A stretch of 13,371 bases of DNA from Acidimicrobiaceae bacterium (GCA_003453695.1 DMNK01000031.1:10435-23805); one strand, 5' to 3'; shown: positions 1 through 6,987, counted from the first letter of the stretch. Notes: a model not told the origin generated them from the sequence alone. Made by a program: numbers and translations.

Positions 1-159
1 GTAGACGTCGGCGGTGTCGAAGAAGGTGATGCCGGCGTCGAGGCACGCCGCCACCACCTCCCGGCTCCGCTTCTCGTCGATGCGTCCGCCGAAGTTGTTG
101 CACCCGAGGCCCACAACCGTCACCTCGAGGGACCCGATCCTGCGGGTGGGCAGCCTCAC
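1..159 (-). CDS. Aldo/keto reductase, N-terminal part (runs off the window)
   Basis: Only the first 53 codons are present; the gene continues past the left edge. The GTG start (157-159) overlaps the TGA stop of the upstream thioesterase gene by 4 bp (GTGA), which indicates translational coupling. The translation begins VRLPTRRIGSLEVTVVGLGC. It then shows the first strand of an AKR (beta/alpha)8 barrel (GLGCNNFGG, about residues 17-25) and the family signature AGITFFDTADVY at the truncated end. In AKRs the Asp and Tyr of DTADxY belong to the catalytic tetrad (Asp, Tyr, Lys, His); the other two lie outside the window. The family consists of NAD(P)H-dependent cytosolic oxidoreductases of carbonyls. 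The substrate is unknown. Coupling to an acyl-CoA thioesterase hints at lipid or carbonyl metabolism, which is inference. The family call is secure; the gene's 3' end is not seen. Confidence 0.88.
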   Translation of the reverse strand, partial: MRLPTRRIGSLEVTVVGLGCNNFGGRIDEKRSREVVAACLDAGITFFDTADVY

Positions 160-1055
160 CGCAGCGACTCCTTGGCGGCTCGATCCTCTCCGGGCCCGTC
201 ACCTTCGACGGGCCCAGGCCGACGGACCGCCGGATCGGGGGGAGGGGTGAACACGACGTCGTCGGTCCACAGGCGCACGCTGATCGACTGGCTGGCGGTG
301 CCGAGCAGCGTGCCGTCCTCGGCGAACAGGTGCGCCTCTCCGTGGCCGAACCCGTGCGCCAGAGCGTGGATGTGGATGTCGCACAGCACCCACTGCGTCG
401 GGACGAGCTGGGCCACCCGCAGGGTGTTGTCCAGGCTGCGGCCGAGCGTGCGACGCCCGAGGGGCTGCGAGACGGCCCCCGACACGTAGTCGCCGATCAC
501 CGCCAACGTGGCCGCCGATGGCTCGAGCTGGCCCGGCAGCCTCGCCCAGAAGGCCGAGTTGGCCTCGCCCGGGGTGCCGTCCAGCATGCTGAACATGCGG
601 CCCTTGGCCACACGGTGCTCGACACGGGTGAGGACGGTGTCGGCGAAGAAGGCCGGCACCTCCTGGAGCGGGCACTGCTCGGGGGGCGGCACGTCGGGCA
701 TCTCGATCCAGCTTCCCGACACCTCGAGGTCGCTCCTGCCCAGCGCGGCGTTGACGGTGATGATCTCGACATCACCCACCCGGGCGATGGCGCGGCCCTG
801 CGTGGTGCGCCTGCCCACGGCGGCCAGCACCACCTCCCACTCCACCTCGCTGCCGGTGGGGGCGTACGAGAGGTACTGGGCGGTCGCCCACACCGTCGGG
901 CGTCCCGACGCCTCCTCCAGGGCGGCGATGCCGGCGGCCAGGGCGCAGCCCCCGTACAGGAAGTGGCCGGGAGTCGAGACGGCCGGGGTGACCGGCAGGC
1001 GCCAGTGCATGCTGTCACCGGCTTGCTCGAGTCCGAGGAATTCCCGGGGGTCCAC
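156..1055 (-). CDS. TesB-like acyl-CoA thioesterase (double hotdog)
   Basis: A 299-residue protein with the layout of the acyl-CoA thioesterase II/TesB family, whose members hydrolyse acyl-CoA to free acid and CoA in the cytosol. The N-terminal hotdog covers about residues 15-110 (GHFLYGGCALAAGIAAL near 30-46, then WATAQYLSYAP). The C-terminal hotdog covers about 160-262 (SLDNTLRV near 207-214, a W-led strand at 222, then GTASQSISVR near 252-261). Asp209 and Gln256 align by eye with catalytic Asp and Gln of E. coli TesB; the Ser/Thr member of that triad is not obvious, because His and Ala occupy that stretch. A Pro- and acid-rich tail follows residue 269. The start is GTG with no Shine-Dalgarno sequence but a TAGGGT -10 box 6 nt upstream, so the mRNA may be leaderless. 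It lies 86 bp after acyl-CoA synthetase B and overlaps the aldo/keto reductase. Confidence 0.85.
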   Translation of the reverse strand: MDPREFLGLEQAGDSMHWRLPVTPAVSTPGHFLYGGCALAAGIAALEEASGRPTVWATAQYLSYAPTGSEVEWEVVLAAVGRRTTQGRAIARVGDVEIITVNAALGRSDLEVSGSWIEMPDVPPPEQCPLQEVPAFFADTVLTRVEHRVAKGRMFSMLDGTPGEANSAFWARLPGQLEPSAATLAVIGDYVSGAVSQPLGRRTLGRSLDNTLRVAQLVPTQWVLCDIHIHALAHGFGHGEAHLFAEDGTLLGTASQSISVRLWTDDVVFTPPPDPAVRRPGPVEGDGPGEDRAAKESLR

Positions 1056-1061
1056 GACTCG

Positions 1062-1091
1062 ACCCTAGGGCGGCGCCTCGACCCCGCCCAA
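1062..1091 (-). promoter_or_regulatory. Putative promoter of the thioesterase gene, leaderless type
   Basis: On the minus strand there is a TTGGGC -35-like box (1086-1091), an 18-bp spacer and a TAGGGT -10 box (1062-1067, fitting TANNNT). It ends 6 nt before the GTG start at 1055. No Shine-Dalgarno motif is present. This spacing would put the transcript start at or next to the start codon, as in the leaderless genes common in actinobacteria. Confidence 0.45.
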
Positions 1092-1110
1092 TCGTGCCGG
1101 CGTGTGTCGG

Positions 1111-1122
1111 GCCCGGCCGGGC
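1111..1122. repeat. 12-bp perfect palindrome between two convergently spaced genes on one strand
   Basis: GCCCGGCCGGGC reads the same on both strands. It lies 20-31 bp past the stop of acyl-CoA synthetase B and about 20 bp upstream of the proposed -35 box of the thioesterase gene. It could be a terminator stem without a U-tract or a protein site. In DNA this GC-rich, chance occurrence is a real possibility. Confidence 0.25.
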
Positions 1123-1141
1123 GAGGAGAGCGCTCCGTCCG

Positions 1142-2689
1142 TCAGTTGACCTGGCGGGTGCGTCCCTCCCAGTACGGCTGGCGCAGCTTGTACTTCTGAA
1201 GTTTCCCCGTGGCCGTCCGCTGCAGGGCGTCCCGCCACTCCACGCTGGTGGGGCACTTGAAGTGGGCGAGATGCGCGCGGCAGTGGGCGATCAGCTCGTC
1301 CTCGGTCGCCGCCACGCCCGGGCGCAGCACGACGAGTGCCTTCACGGTTTCTCCCCACCTCTCGTCGGGGACGCCGATCACGGCCGCCTCCGCCACCGCC
1401 GGGTGTTGGTACAGGCAGTCCTCGACCTCGATGGACGACACGTTCTCCCCGCCGGTGATGATGACGTCCTTCTTTCGGTCGGAGATGACCGTGAACGGCC
1501 CGTCCAGGAGCCCGCCGTCACCGGTGTGGAACCACCCGCCCGCCAGGGCCTCGGCACTCGCCTCGGGCTGGTTCCAGTAGCCGGCGAAGACGTGGTTGGA
1601 GCGGGCCAGCACCTCCCCGTCCTCGTCGACGTCCATCTGCACGCCCACGGCCGGCACGCCGGCCCGTCCCAGGAGCACGGCACGCTCCGCCGTCGGCAAG
1701 GCGGCCCACTCCTTCGGGGCCCGGTTGATGGTGAGCAGGGGAGCGGTCTCGGTGAGGCCGTAGATCTGGATGAACTCCCAGCCGAGCTCGGACTCCACCC
1801 GCTCGATGGTCTTGGACGGCGGCGGTGCGCCTGCCACCACGATCCGCACCGTGCCCGCACCCGGCACCGGCACGCCGGCCTGGCGCCGCTCGGCGGCGGC
1901 CGTGAGGATGGCCGAGACCACGGCCGGCGCACCGCACATGAGGGTGACCCCGTCGTCGGCCACCCGGCGGAGGATCTCCTCACCGTCCACCTTGCGCAGC
2001 ACGACGTGGGTGCCGCCCATGGCGGTCACCGCATAGGGCATGCCCCAGCCGTTGCAGTGGAACATGGGCAACGTGTGCAGCAGGACGTCGCTGTCGTCGA
2101 CCGTGGTGTGCCACCCGAAGACCGTGGCGTTCAACCAGGCATTGCGGTGGGTGATCTGCACACCTTTGGGGCGCGCCGTGGTCCCCGAGGTGTAGTTGAT
2201 CGAGCAGGTTGCCTCCTCGTCGGCCTCCCACGGCGCCGGTGCCGCGCCCGGCGGAGCCGGCGCGAAGAGCTCGGCGTCCTGCACCCCGTCGAGAAGGAGC
2301 CGCACCTTGGCGTCGACGCCGGCCAGCTGGGTCTCGATCTCGGGATCGACGAGCAGGACCTGGGCGCCGGAGTGCTCGACGATGTACCCGACCTCCTCGG
2401 CGTTGAGGCGGAAGTTGACCGGCACCAGGATCCGGCCATAGCCGCTCACACCGAAGAACGAGATCAGGAAGCGAGCCGAGTTGGGGCTCACGATGGCGAC
2501 CCGCTCCCCGGGCCCCACGCCCATGGCGTCCAGGGCCAGCGCCATCCCCCGGGCCCGGTCGTGCATCTCGCCGTAGGTGATGGTCCCGAGCGACCCGGGC
2601 ACCCCCGGCTCGTCGACTACGGCGGGACGCTCGCCGTGCACCAGGGCGGCCCGATCCGAGAAGTCGCCGACGGTGAGCGGTACCCGCAT
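1142..2689 (-). CDS. Acyl-CoA synthetase B (FadD-like, AMP-forming)
   Basis: A 515-residue member of the ANL adenylate-forming superfamily. These cytosolic enzymes activate a carboxylic acid with ATP to acyl-AMP and transfer it to CoA. Visible motifs are the ATP-binding loop YTSGTTARPKG (166-176), LPMFHCNGW (207-215, typical of medium/long-chain ligases), YGLTET (310-315), WFHTGD (386-391), the hinge and core motif DRKKDVIITGGENVSSIEVE (404-423), and TGKLQK, whose Lys496 is the expected adenylation lysine. All core motifs and a full-length C-terminal subdomain are present, so the enzyme should be active. The ATG start is preceded by a GGGGGAG Shine-Dalgarno tract at 2692-2698. The gene lies 84 bp after the MscS-like gene and 86 bp before the thioesterase. 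Substrate chain length is not readable; medium or long fatty acids are likely. Confidence 0.92.
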   Translation of the reverse strand: MRVPLTVGDFSDRAALVHGERPAVVDEPGVPGSLGTITYGEMHDRARGMALALDAMGVGPGERVAIVSPNSARFLISFFGVSGYGRILVPVNFRLNAEEVGYIVEHSGAQVLLVDPEIETQLAGVDAKVRLLLDGVQDAELFAPAPPGAAPAPWEADEEATCSINYTSGTTARPKGVQITHRNAWLNATVFGWHTTVDDSDVLLHTLPMFHCNGWGMPYAVTAMGGTHVVLRKVDGEEILRRVADDGVTLMCGAPAVVSAILTAAAERRQAGVPVPGAGTVRIVVAGAPPPSKTIERVESELGWEFIQIYGLTETAPLLTINRAPKEWAALPTAERAVLLGRAGVPAVGVQMDVDEDGEVLARSNHVFAGYWNQPEASAEALAGGWFHTGDGGLLDGPFTVISDRKKDVIITGGENVSSIEVEDCLYQHPAVAEAAVIGVPDERWGETVKALVVLRPGVAATEDELIAHCRAHLAHFKCPTSVEWRDALQRTATGKLQKYKLRQPYWEGRTRQVN

Positions 2690-2734
2690 GTCTCCCCCTT
2701 TGCGCCGCGCCCGGCGTTCCCCGTCCAGGACGGC

Positions 2735-2757
2735 CGCCCGATCTTCCCAGACGGGCG
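2735..2757 (-). terminator. Terminator-like hairpin after the MscS-like gene
   Basis: The arms CGCCCG and CGGGCG (2735-2740, 2752-2757) pair, and inner TCT/AGA extend the stem past a single bulged A around a 4-nt loop. It begins 17 bp after the stop codon of the MscS-like gene. A second dyad, CCGTCCAGGACGG, lies at 2721-2733. There is no U-tract, as is common for actinobacterial terminators, so the assignment is tentative. Confidence 0.35.
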
Positions 2758-2773
2758 CCGGTGGTCGTTGCCG

Positions 2774-3562
2774 TCAGCGGCTGCGATGGCCGTAGCGCCG
2801 CTCGAGCACACGTCTGGTCAGGTGGCTGGCGGGCCGCCGCGGGCGGCCGAGCGGCTCCGAAAGGGGAGCCGGCGGCGGCCCGGTGCGCACCACGGCCAAC
2901 TCCTCGGTGGGGCTGCGATGGGGCCCCGGCCCGACCCCGATGGCGAGCATCACGGAGTTGGGCACGTTCACCACGCCGTCCTCGGTCTCGATGGTGACGT
3001 AGGTGAGGCTGATCCCCCTGATGACCCCTTCGAAGGTCCCGCCCAGCGCGCCGGACCGGACGCGCACTGGCTCGTCCAGGGTGAAGGGCCGGGCCAGCAG
3101 GAGCACCAACCCGGCGAACACGTTGCCCAGTGCCTGCTGGGCGGCGATCCCCACGATGACCCCGGTGAGGGCGCCGCCGACGAGCAGGTGTTGGACGGGC
3201 ACGGCCAAGAGGCCGAGGCCCACGAACACCATCACCGTGTAGCCCACCAGGCCCGAGATCACCTTGACGGCGCCACCCCCGGAGCGCCCGGCTCGAGCGG
3301 TGACGACCGATCCCAGCGTCACGCTGGCGCTGTGCACGGCCAACGCCGCGAAGACGAAGAAGCCGGTGGCGCCGAACACGGCGTAGAACTTCTGGTGGAG
3401 GGCATGGCCGTGGATGTCGCCGAGTGCCGAGCTGATGCCCAAGCCCACGAGCGCCAGCACCGCGCCCAGGATGGCCCTGGTGAACCGGGCCTTGGGCGGC
3501 GACGACCTCGGTCCCGAAACCGGGCGCGCAACGTCCAGGGAGCCCATCTGGGATTGCACCAC
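2774..3562 (-). CDS. MscS-like small-conductance mechanosensitive channel, short form
   Basis: A 262-residue membrane protein. Hydrophobic segments lie at about 28-47, 59-82 and 102-125. Then comes the pore-helix and beta-domain signature of MscS: a Gly/Ala-rich helix GVIVGIAAQQALGNVFAGL (about 134-152), LLLARPFTLDEPVRV, and IPNS-like VNVPNSVML (198-206). MscS homologues open under membrane tension to release osmolytes. After the beta domain only about 57 Pro/Arg-rich residues remain, so the alpha/beta part of the cytoplasmic vestibule of E. coli MscS is missing. The GTG start at 3562 is favoured because a promoter places the transcript start about 2 nt upstream. An in-frame ATG at 3547 would give 257 residues. 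Neither start has a good Shine-Dalgarno sequence. It sits among acyl-CoA genes with its own apparent promoter, so a functional link is not implied. The family call is good; channel activity is inferred. Confidence 0.8.
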   Translation of the reverse strand: MVQSQMGSLDVARPVSGPRSSPPKARFTRAILGAVLALVGLGISSALGDIHGHALHQKFYAVFGATGFFVFAALAVHSASVTLGSVVTARAGRSGGGAVKVISGLVGYTVMVFVGLGLLAVPVQHLLVGGALTGVIVGIAAQQALGNVFAGLVLLLARPFTLDEPVRVRSGALGGTFEGVIRGISLTYVTIETEDGVVNVPNSVMLAIGVGPGPHRSPTEELAVVRTGPPPAPLSEPLGRPRRPASHLTRRVLERRYGHRSR

Positions 3563-3573
3563 GAGTGCTCGTG
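3560..3573. promoter_or_regulatory. Dyad CACGAG-TG-CTCGTG, candidate operator
   Basis: This is a perfect 6-bp inverted repeat with a 2-bp centre. It covers the GTG start of the MscS-like gene and the downstream half of its proposed -10 box, a classic place for a repressor to block initiation. The regulator is unknown, and a 12-base match can arise by chance. Confidence 0.35.
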
Positions 3574-3599
3574 ATACCCGATCCCCGCGGCCGGGACAA
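3571..3599 (-). promoter_or_regulatory. Putative promoter of the MscS-like gene
   Basis: On the minus strand there is a -35 box TTGTCC (3594-3599), a 17-bp spacer and a -10 box TATCAC (3571-3576). Each box matches the sigma-70-type consensus at four of six positions. The predicted transcript start falls about 2 nt before the GTG codon, which would explain the absence of a Shine-Dalgarno sequence. It would let the channel gene be expressed apart from the upstream enzymes. Confidence 0.45.
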
Positions 3600-3608
3600 C
3601 CCCCCTGT

Positions 3609-4412
3609 TCAGTCCCCGAAGACCGGAGGTCTCCCGTCCTTCCTGGCCCGCACCGCTTCCTCGAAGTTCTCCGTCGTCAGCCGCACGTAGAGCTGGGCCA
3701 CGTCTTCGTGGTCCATGTGCGCGTGCATGCTCGAGGCATCCAGGCTCGACCAGAGCAGGCGTTTGGTGAGCTCGATGCCGACCCGGCTCAGAGCCGTGAC
3801 TCGCTCTGCCAGCGCGTAGCACTCCTCCAGCAAGCCGTCCACGCCGACCACACGAGACACGAGGCCGATGTGCTCGGCCTCTTCGGCGCTCACGTCCCTG
3901 CCGGTGAGCATGATCTCGAAGGCGCGCGACGAGCCGACCGCTCTGGGCAGGAGATACGAGAGCCCGAGCTCGCTCGAGGTGAGCCCGTTGTTGACCCCGG
4001 CAGCCCGGAAGTAGGCGGGGGTGGCGGCCACGCGGATGTCAGCGGCCAGGGCCAGGCAGAACCCGCCCCCGATGGCGGGCCCGTTCACAGCGGCGACGAC
4101 CGGCTGGTGCATGGCCCGGAGCTGGCGGATCACGTCGTCGAGCAGCTCGATGGACCGCAGGGCGATGGTGGGACGGGTCAGCCCTTCGATGTTGGGGATG
4201 CTCCCCGGGTCCTCGAGATCGGCGCCCGAGCAGAAGCCGCCGCCGGCGCCGGTGACGACGACGACCCGCACGGTGTTGTCGAGGCTCACCTCTTCCAGGG
4301 CGCGCCGCAGCGGGATCATCACGTCGAACGCCATGGCGTTCATCCGCTCCGGGCGGTTGAGCGTCACCAGCGCCACCTGGGGACGGGGACGGGAGACCTC
4401 GACGAATCCCAT
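3609..4412 (-). CDS. Enoyl-CoA hydratase/isomerase family protein (crotonase fold)
   Basis: A 267-residue crotonase-superfamily protein of usual length. Members act on acyl-CoA thioesters, holding the thioester carbonyl in an oxyanion hole. Visible features are VALVTLNRPERMNAM (13-27), the first oxyanion segment GGGFCSGADL (57-66), the second NGPAIGGGFCLALAADIRVA (110-129), and FRAAGVNNGLTSSELGLSYLLPRAVG (135-160). At the positions of the two catalytic glutamates of classical crotonase this protein has Cys119 and Gly139 by eye alignment. An acidic Glu148 (SSELG) is retained where dienoyl-CoA isomerase carries a catalytic Asp. So it may be an isomerase or another crotonase reaction rather than a hydratase. 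The ATG start has no evident Shine-Dalgarno sequence and lies 20 bp after the stop of acyl-CoA synthetase A, suggesting coupled translation and a shared pathway. Fold assignment is firm; the reaction is open. Confidence 0.88.
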   Translation of the reverse strand: MGFVEVSRPRPQVALVTLNRPERMNAMAFDVMIPLRRALEEVSLDNTVRVVVVTGAGGGFCSGADLEDPGSIPNIEGLTRPTIALRSIELLDDVIRQLRAMHQPVVAAVNGPAIGGGFCLALAADIRVAATPAYFRAAGVNNGLTSSELGLSYLLPRAVGSSRAFEIMLTGRDVSAEEAEHIGLVSRVVGVDGLLEECYALAERVTALSRVGIELTKRLLWSSLDASSMHAHMDHEDVAQLYVRLTTENFEEAVRARKDGRPPVFGD

Positions 4413-4432
4413 GGATGCCAGCTGGGGCCGGT

Positions 4433-6097
4433 TCAGACCTTGCCGGCCTGCTCCCGGGCCCAGCAGTAGTCGGCCTTGCCCGAAGGGGAGCGGACGATGC
4501 TGTCGTAGAAGCCGATGGCCTTGGGCAGCTTGTAGCGGGCCAGGTGCCGGCCGGCTTCGGCCAGCAGCTCGTCCGGAGTGGCGCGCAGGCCTTCGCCCAG
4601 CTGGACGAGGGCCACCACCTCTTCGCCCCAGCGCTCGCTCGGGCGCCCGGCCACCACCACGTCGGCCACGGCGGGATGGCGGATCAGCGCCTGCTCGACC
4701 TCCTCGGCGAAGATCTTCTCGCCGCCGGAGTTGATCGTGACCGAGTCCCGGCCCAGCAGCTCGATCTGCCCGTCGGCCAGGAGCCTGGCCCGGTCGCCCG
4801 GCACGGAGTAGCGCACCCCGTCCACGGTGGGGAAGGTGCGTGCGGTCTTGTCGGGGTCACCGAGGTACCCGAGCGGGACCGCCCCCCGTTGTGCCAGCCA
4901 GCCGGCGTGGTCCTCGCCCGCCTCGAGCACCCTGGTCAACTCGGCGTCGAGCACCACCGTGCCCGGCCCGGGCACGAAGCATCCGGTCGAGACGGATCCC
5001 GCCGTCGAGTTGGTCCCCATCTGGGCACCGGTCTCCGACGCGCCGGCCACGTCGGTGACGAGCAGGTTGGGCAGCTTGGCGAGCAGCCGCTCTTTGAGGC
5101 CCTCGCTCATGATGGCGCCGCCGCTCCCGAAGGCCATGAGGGAGCCGGTGTCGTAACTGTGGCGCTCGAGCTCCTCGACGAGCGGGCGCGCCATGGCGTC
5201 ACCCACGGCGGTGATGCCCACCGCCTTCTCGCGTTCCACCGTCCGCCACACGTCGACCGGGTCCACCCGGCGCGTGTCGTCGGGGAACAGCACCGTCGCC
5301 CCCATGGTCATGTAGTAGAAGGCCGCCCACTGGGCGGCACCGTGCATGAGCGGGGGCAGGTTGAGCACCCGGACGTTGTCGACGGGGAGGATCTTCTTCA
5401 CCAGGTCCTCGTAGTCCGCCACGAGCTCCCATGTCCCGTAGACGCGCCCGCCCATGGCGGCGCGGAAGATGTCGTGCTGGCGCCAGATGACACCCTTGGG
5501 CATGCCCGTCGTGCCCCCCGTGTACAGGATGTACAGGTCGTCGGGGGACGGGTCCACCGGCGGCTTCTCGGCCGGTGCCGAGGCCAGGGCCTCTTCGTAG
5601 TCGACGGCCCCGGGCAGAAGGTCGTTCCCCGATCCGTCCGCCACCTGCAGGAGCAACTCGACCGAGCCCAGATCGGGCAGCACGGCCGCCAGCACCGGGG
5701 CGAACTCGGCGTGGTACACGACGCCTCGGGCGCCGGCGTCGGCCAGGAGGTAGCGCAACTCCTCCTCTACGTACCGGTAATTCACGTTGAAGGGCGCGAC
5801 GCGGGCCTTGTAGGCGCCGAGCATGCCCTCGATGTACTCGTTGCCGTTGTAGAGGTAGAGGGCGAGGTGGTCTTGTCCCGACTCCCAGGGCTGCAGCTCG
5901 GCACGGGGACGGTGGACACCGAAGCCGCGTCCGTGGAGCAAGGACGCCAGTCGTCGCGACCGCTCGGTGACCTCTGCGAAGGTGAGTCTGACGTCGCCGC
6001 GCACGATGCAGGTGCGGTCGGGTATCCGTGCCGACACCGTCTCGTGGACCTCGGCCAGGTTGAACTGCGTGCCCGACCCGGGATCGACCTCGGTCAC
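4433..6097 (-). CDS. Acyl-CoA synthetase A (FadD-like, AMP-forming)
   Basis: A 554-residue ANL-superfamily ligase. Motifs are the ATP loop YTGGTTGMPKG (192-202) followed by VIWRQHDIFRAAMGG, GASETG (352-357), YSVPGDRARL (430-439), GRDSVTINSGGEKIFAEEVEQAL (449-471) and SPSGKADY with the expected catalytic Lys541. The GGTTGMPKGVxWR wording resembles actinobacterial ligases of the FadD19/FadD17 type, which act on sterol side chains or fatty acids; that link is from memory and tentative. The ORF is open to 6250, but that would overlap the glycosylase gene. I chose GTG at 6097 because GAGGAG lies 4 nt upstream, the gap to the glycosylase becomes 26 bp, and the protein then begins near the family's usual QFNLAEVHE. 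It likely shares a transcript with the glycosylase before it and the crotonase-fold gene 20 bp after it. Confidence 0.92.
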   Translation of the reverse strand: MTEVDPGSGTQFNLAEVHETVSARIPDRTCIVRGDVRLTFAEVTERSRRLASLLHGRGFGVHRPRAELQPWESGQDHLALYLYNGNEYIEGMLGAYKARVAPFNVNYRYVEEELRYLLADAGARGVVYHAEFAPVLAAVLPDLGSVELLLQVADGSGNDLLPGAVDYEEALASAPAEKPPVDPSPDDLYILYTGGTTGMPKGVIWRQHDIFRAAMGGRVYGTWELVADYEDLVKKILPVDNVRVLNLPPLMHGAAQWAAFYYMTMGATVLFPDDTRRVDPVDVWRTVEREKAVGITAVGDAMARPLVEELERHSYDTGSLMAFGSGGAIMSEGLKERLLAKLPNLLVTDVAGASETGAQMGTNSTAGSVSTGCFVPGPGTVVLDAELTRVLEAGEDHAGWLAQRGAVPLGYLGDPDKTARTFPTVDGVRYSVPGDRARLLADGQIELLGRDSVTINSGGEKIFAEEVEQALIRHPAVADVVVAGRPSERWGEEVVALVQLGEGLRATPDELLAEAGRHLARYKLPKAIGFYDSIVRSPSGKADYCWAREQAGKV

Positions 6098-6101
6098 CCT
6101 G

Positions 6102-6107
6102 CTCCTC
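6102..6107 (-). promoter_or_regulatory. Ribosome binding site that fixes the acyl-CoA synthetase A start
   Basis: GAGGAG on the minus strand lies 4 nt before GTG at 6097. A stronger-looking GGGGAGG just upstream precedes an out-of-frame GTG that stops after five codons, so it does not define another start. Confidence 0.5.
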
Positions 6108-6123
6108 GCACGTCGTTCCTCCC

Positions 6124-6987
6124 CTACTTGACCAGCCGGGACAGACGTCGATCGGCGAGGGGCTTCCCGCCCGTCTGGCAGGTGGGACAGTACTGCAGCG
6201 ACCGTGTCGCGAAGGAAACCTCGCGCACCATGTCCCCGCATACCGGGCACGCCTGTCCGGTGCGCCCGTGCACGCGCATGGACCGCTTCTTGTCTCCCTT
6301 GAGCTCGCTGGCGCCCAGTCCCACGGCGCGGTCCACGGCCTCGCTGAGCACATCGTGGACGGCCCGGAAGAGGCGGTCGAGCTCCTCGTCACCGAGTGAG
6401 GCGGCAGGCTTGAAGGGAGAGAGGCGCGCCGCGTGGAGGATCTCGTCGGAGTAGGCGTTGCCGATGCCCGCCACCGCCGACTGGTGGGACAGGGCGTTCT
6501 TCACCGTCCCCTTCTCGGCGGCGAGGATCCGCGCCAGCGCCCGGCGGTCGAAGGCGGGGTCGAGGGGCTCGGGGCCCAGCGTGGCGACGCCCTCCACGTC
6601 GGCCGGGTGGCGCACGACCCACACCGCCAGACGCTTCTCGGTGCCCATCTCGGTGACGTCGAAGCCGCGTCCGCCGTCGAGCGAGATGCGCAGCCCGAGC
6701 GGGCCACGGCCGCCCAGGCGAACCGCACGGCGCGGAGGCGTGTCCCACCAGGTGACCCAGCCTCCCCGGGCCAGGTTGAGCACCAGCCACAGCCGCTCCG
6801 CCTCCATGGCCAGGTACTTGCCGCGCCGATGCCAGCCCTTCACCCGCTGTCCCTCCAAGGCCTCGAGGGGCGGGTCGAAGGTCTTGAGGGCCGAGATGGA
6901 GGCCAGCTGGCACCGTTGCACCGTCGCGCCGGCGCTCTGGCCGTCGAGGAAGCGCACCAGCGCCTCGACCTCGGGCAATTCGGGCAC
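6124..6987 (-). CDS. Fpg/Nei family DNA glycosylase / AP lyase
   Basis: A 287-residue base-excision repair enzyme of the Fpg/Nei (MutM-like) family, which removes oxidised bases and cleaves the abasic strand. All hallmarks are visible. The N-terminus is PELPEVE with nucleophile Pro2 and Glu3. Lys57 lies in RRGKYL. The helix-two-turn-helix SAVAGIGNAYSDEILHAARLSP (170-191) contains Asn177. A C-terminal zinc finger has Cys247, Cys250, Cys267 and Cys270, with Arg262 in TRSLQYC, matching the beta-hairpin Arg of E. coli Fpg. The segment ASISALKTFDPP and the zinc-finger wording suit an actinobacterial Fpg/Nei subgroup distinct from classical MutM, so I give no symbol; base specificity is unknown. 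The start is GTG with a weak TAAGAC -10-like box 6 nt upstream. It is divergent from the peptidase gene and 26 bp before acyl-CoA synthetase A. Confidence 0.93.
   Translation of the reverse strand: MPELPEVEALVRFLDGQSAGATVQRCQLASISALKTFDPPLEALEGQRVKGWHRRGKYLAMEAERLWLVLNLARGGWVTWWDTPPRRAVRLGGRGPLGLRISLDGGRGFDVTEMGTEKRLAVWVVRHPADVEGVATLGPEPLDPAFDRRALARILAAEKGTVKNALSHQSAVAGIGNAYSDEILHAARLSPFKPAASLGDEELDRLFRAVHDVLSEAVDRAVGLGASELKGDKKRSMRVHGRTGQACPVCGDMVREVSFATRSLQYCPTCQTGGKPLADRRLSRLVK

Noticed and set aside
1094..3574. 826-codon plus-strand open frame antisense to acyl-CoA synthetase B and the MscS-like gene
   Set aside because: Its translation is His/Gly/Asp/Arg-rich without domains, and it is fully antisense to two clear genes. 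Long spurious frames are expected opposite GC-rich coding DNA.
1980..3599. 539-codon minus-strand frame overlapping the MscS-like gene and acyl-CoA synthetase B
   Set aside because: It is an Arg/Gly/Ala-rich frame-shifted shadow of two recognised genes on the same strand.
6098..6250. 51-residue N-terminal extension of acyl-CoA synthetase A
   Set aside because: It overlaps the zinc-finger end of the glycosylase gene and has no ligase similarity; GTG 6097 has a ribosome site.
4415..6454. 679-codon plus-strand open frame antisense to acyl-CoA synthetase A
   Set aside because: It has low-complexity His/Gly/Arg composition, no motifs and no ribosome site, and it mirrors a well-supported ligase gene.
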